Positions 62,501 to 64,000 of a stretch of DNA of 64,000 bases are shown here, one piece after another. Each line of letters starts with the position of its first letter. The stretch's first letter is position 1. The notes beneath the pieces were generated by a model, which was not told the origin of the DNA, made no database searches, and saw only the letters and a list, made by a program, of their open reading frames with translations. This stretch comes from Lingula anatina (taxonomy: Eukaryota; Brachiopoda; Lingulata; Lingulida; Lingulidae), in assembly GCF_001039355.2 (NCBI RefSeq), contig NW_019775548.1, positions 82,928 to 146,927 on the forward strand, in the 5' to 3' direction. A program made the position numbers and the translations under genes.

Positions 62501-63389
62501 ATCATGTATGTACAAAGGATTATTTCAGATTGATTTTTGGATAAGTGAAGAATCTTTGAAAATTATTTTTCCATTACAGGCATTACCAGCAAAAATGTAA
62601 ACAGGTCTTTTTTGTGCCTGTTTTTTTTTTTGCGTGTGTTTTTGAGTCATACTTAGACTAGAATTATTCTTGAAAAAAAAAAGAGGGATTATGTCTTGAA
62701 GGGATTAACAGTTCAATAGTGTAACTTTCAAATAATTTTGTCAAATTTCCGTTCTGTTGTCATAAGTATTATCAGATAGTTTAAACAAAAGATTAACTCG
62801 GCGGGGCTTTTAGACAAATTCATTGCCGATGTGATGTGATATTAACAGTTGCGTAAATAATCAGTAATGTACACAGAGGCGGTCATAGAGCAAACACCAG
62901 TTTGTATTTACACTTGCGGTTCTGCACATTGGCGCTCCAGTTATGAGTATCATAAATCGTCACTTTTAATATTTCGTAGAATGCCTTTATCTTGCAAGCA
63001 CACTCTTGAAAAATTCCATGGCTAAGGAGGGGGTATACAGGTTTTGTATATATTATACCCACAATAGGCCCAGAACAAGGTTTTACCAAGCTATTTTATT
63101 TTCCTTTTTTTTAATTGTTACAATATTGCTAAATTTGTGTCCAAGTTGATACAGACATTTATTGCCCAACCAATCCAGTGATAAGAAGTTGTCAATCATG
63201 ATTACCGACAAATGTCTAAAGGGGCCCCTGAAATGTCCGAGTTTTAGGACCTGTGATATGTATATTCAGTGCATACACCAAACAGACATACCAGGAACAT
63301 AATCATCAAGCATTACTGTATACACACACAATGTCAAGTGCTTAGCTGGTTCTATCAACAGTATTGTTATCTGTGTATCTCTCTTACAG
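59568..63389. other. Gene-free region before the last exon
   Basis: AT-rich with short simple tracts (G run at about 62197-62210). I find no supported exon, RNA gene or element. It is probably intergenic DNA or a first intron of the gene at 63403. Confidence 0.45.
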
Positions 63390-63757
63390 GTCAGAGGTCA
63401 TTATGCCGCCAATACTAGAGTTGGACAGATCTCAAGGGCTGTACGGTGTTGCTGCTGTCAGCCGTCACGCCAGCACCTCGGGGATCTCTCCGCCAAAACG
63501 GAACATGGACGAGAAACGGCCATACTCCTTTCATGATTTCAACAGAAAAGAACCCTGTCGGTATTCTCACCAAGTATTCCTCTTGGCTGGGAAAATATTC
63601 GATGCTCTGAAACACCCAGTCAAAGAGGACAATCCATATTTGAGAAAGAAACAGGAAGAACTTGATAAAAATAAAATGGTACAGGTGCCTAAATTGGATT
63701 TTCCTGATGGGAAAACGAAGCGACTGACATTTGAGCTGTCTTTTGCTACTTTGAAAT
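63390..63757 (+). CDS. First coding exon of an unrecognised gene (partial, 3' part outside window)
   Basis: The exon follows a clear acceptor (CTCTTACAG, ending at 63389) and ends at a strong donor (GTGAGT at 63758). The first ATG is at 63403, giving 118 codons plus one base (phase 1). The product begins MPPILELDRSQGLYG. It then has a serine- and proline-bearing stretch, YSFHDFNRKEPCRYSHQVFL, a charged helix-like segment with YLRKKQEELDKNK, and RLTFELSFATLK. Codon use and composition look coding and unlike the AT-rich surroundings. The acceptor shows that at least one untranslated exon lies upstream. I do not recognise the family and give no function. Confidence 0.72.
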
Positions 63758-64000
63758 GTGAGTATAATTGGATTTTTTTTTATTTTTTTCACCTGTTGTA
63801 TGAGCTTTCAGGTACTAGTATGCATAGCATGTTATCTCCTTTAATGTTTTTTTTTTCAACATAATACACTTTGTTTGAATCTTGATCAGATAATCATATC
63901 GTAAATGATAGTTAAGGTCCAAAGATTAAAAAAAAATTAAATTGTTTTTTATTTCATTACTCTTTGTGTTACTTTAAGAATTTTAATTAAATTCAAAAGC

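Overview
This is nuclear DNA of an animal. The evidence is spliced genes with GT-AG introns, a vertebrate-style Toll-like receptor, a NACHT-LRR receptor, LINE fragments, many short inverted-repeat elements and long AT-rich non-coding stretches. The combination of a TLR, a DZIP3-type HEPN-NACHT-LRR protein and an IRAG/LRMP-like KASH protein, together with what looks like high heterozygosity, suggests a marine invertebrate bilaterian such as a lophotrochozoan, amphioxus or other invertebrate deuterostome. I cannot fix the phylum from the sequence alone.

Layout, left to right. Bases 1-3804 hold the last seven coding exons of CCDC22 (+ strand, 5' end outside the window). Bases 2495-32579 are dominated by a duplication with the unusual order A-A-B-B. 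Block A (CCDC22 last two exons plus downstream DNA) lies at 2495-8988 and again at 8990-14927. Block B (TLR gene and the start of the next gene) lies at 14928-23904 and again at 24861-32579. A single n sits at the A/A junction. The simplest reading is that one 14.9 kb copy of the locus (8990-23904), probably the alternative haplotype, was placed inside a break in the other haplotype. The two TLR copies are then likely alleles or very recent paralogues. The first (19874-22612) is intact, 912 aa. The second (27826-30568) carries a premature stop and a 1-bp frameshift. Several transposon-like elements are present in one copy and absent from the other, which gives clean filled and empty sites.

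Bases 32519-35905 hold a four-exon gene (819 aa) for a coiled-coil, C-terminally anchored KASH protein of the IRAG1/IRAG2 (MRVI1/LRMP) type. Bases 35906-45669 hold repeats: a minisatellite, an 836-bp assembly gap, a broken LINE on the minus strand and short inverted-repeat elements. Bases 45670-51149 hold a two-exon innate immune receptor (1155 aa) with a HEPN domain keeping an RNxxxH RNase-type motif, then NACHT, then LRRs. Its intron is packed with inverted-repeat elements. Bases 51150-63389 show no gene I can support. A first coding exon of an unrecognised gene begins at 63403 and runs off the right edge.

Two of the five loci (TLR and NLR) are pattern-recognition receptors within about 30 kb. 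I see no sign that they are co-transcribed or functionally linked beyond proximity.
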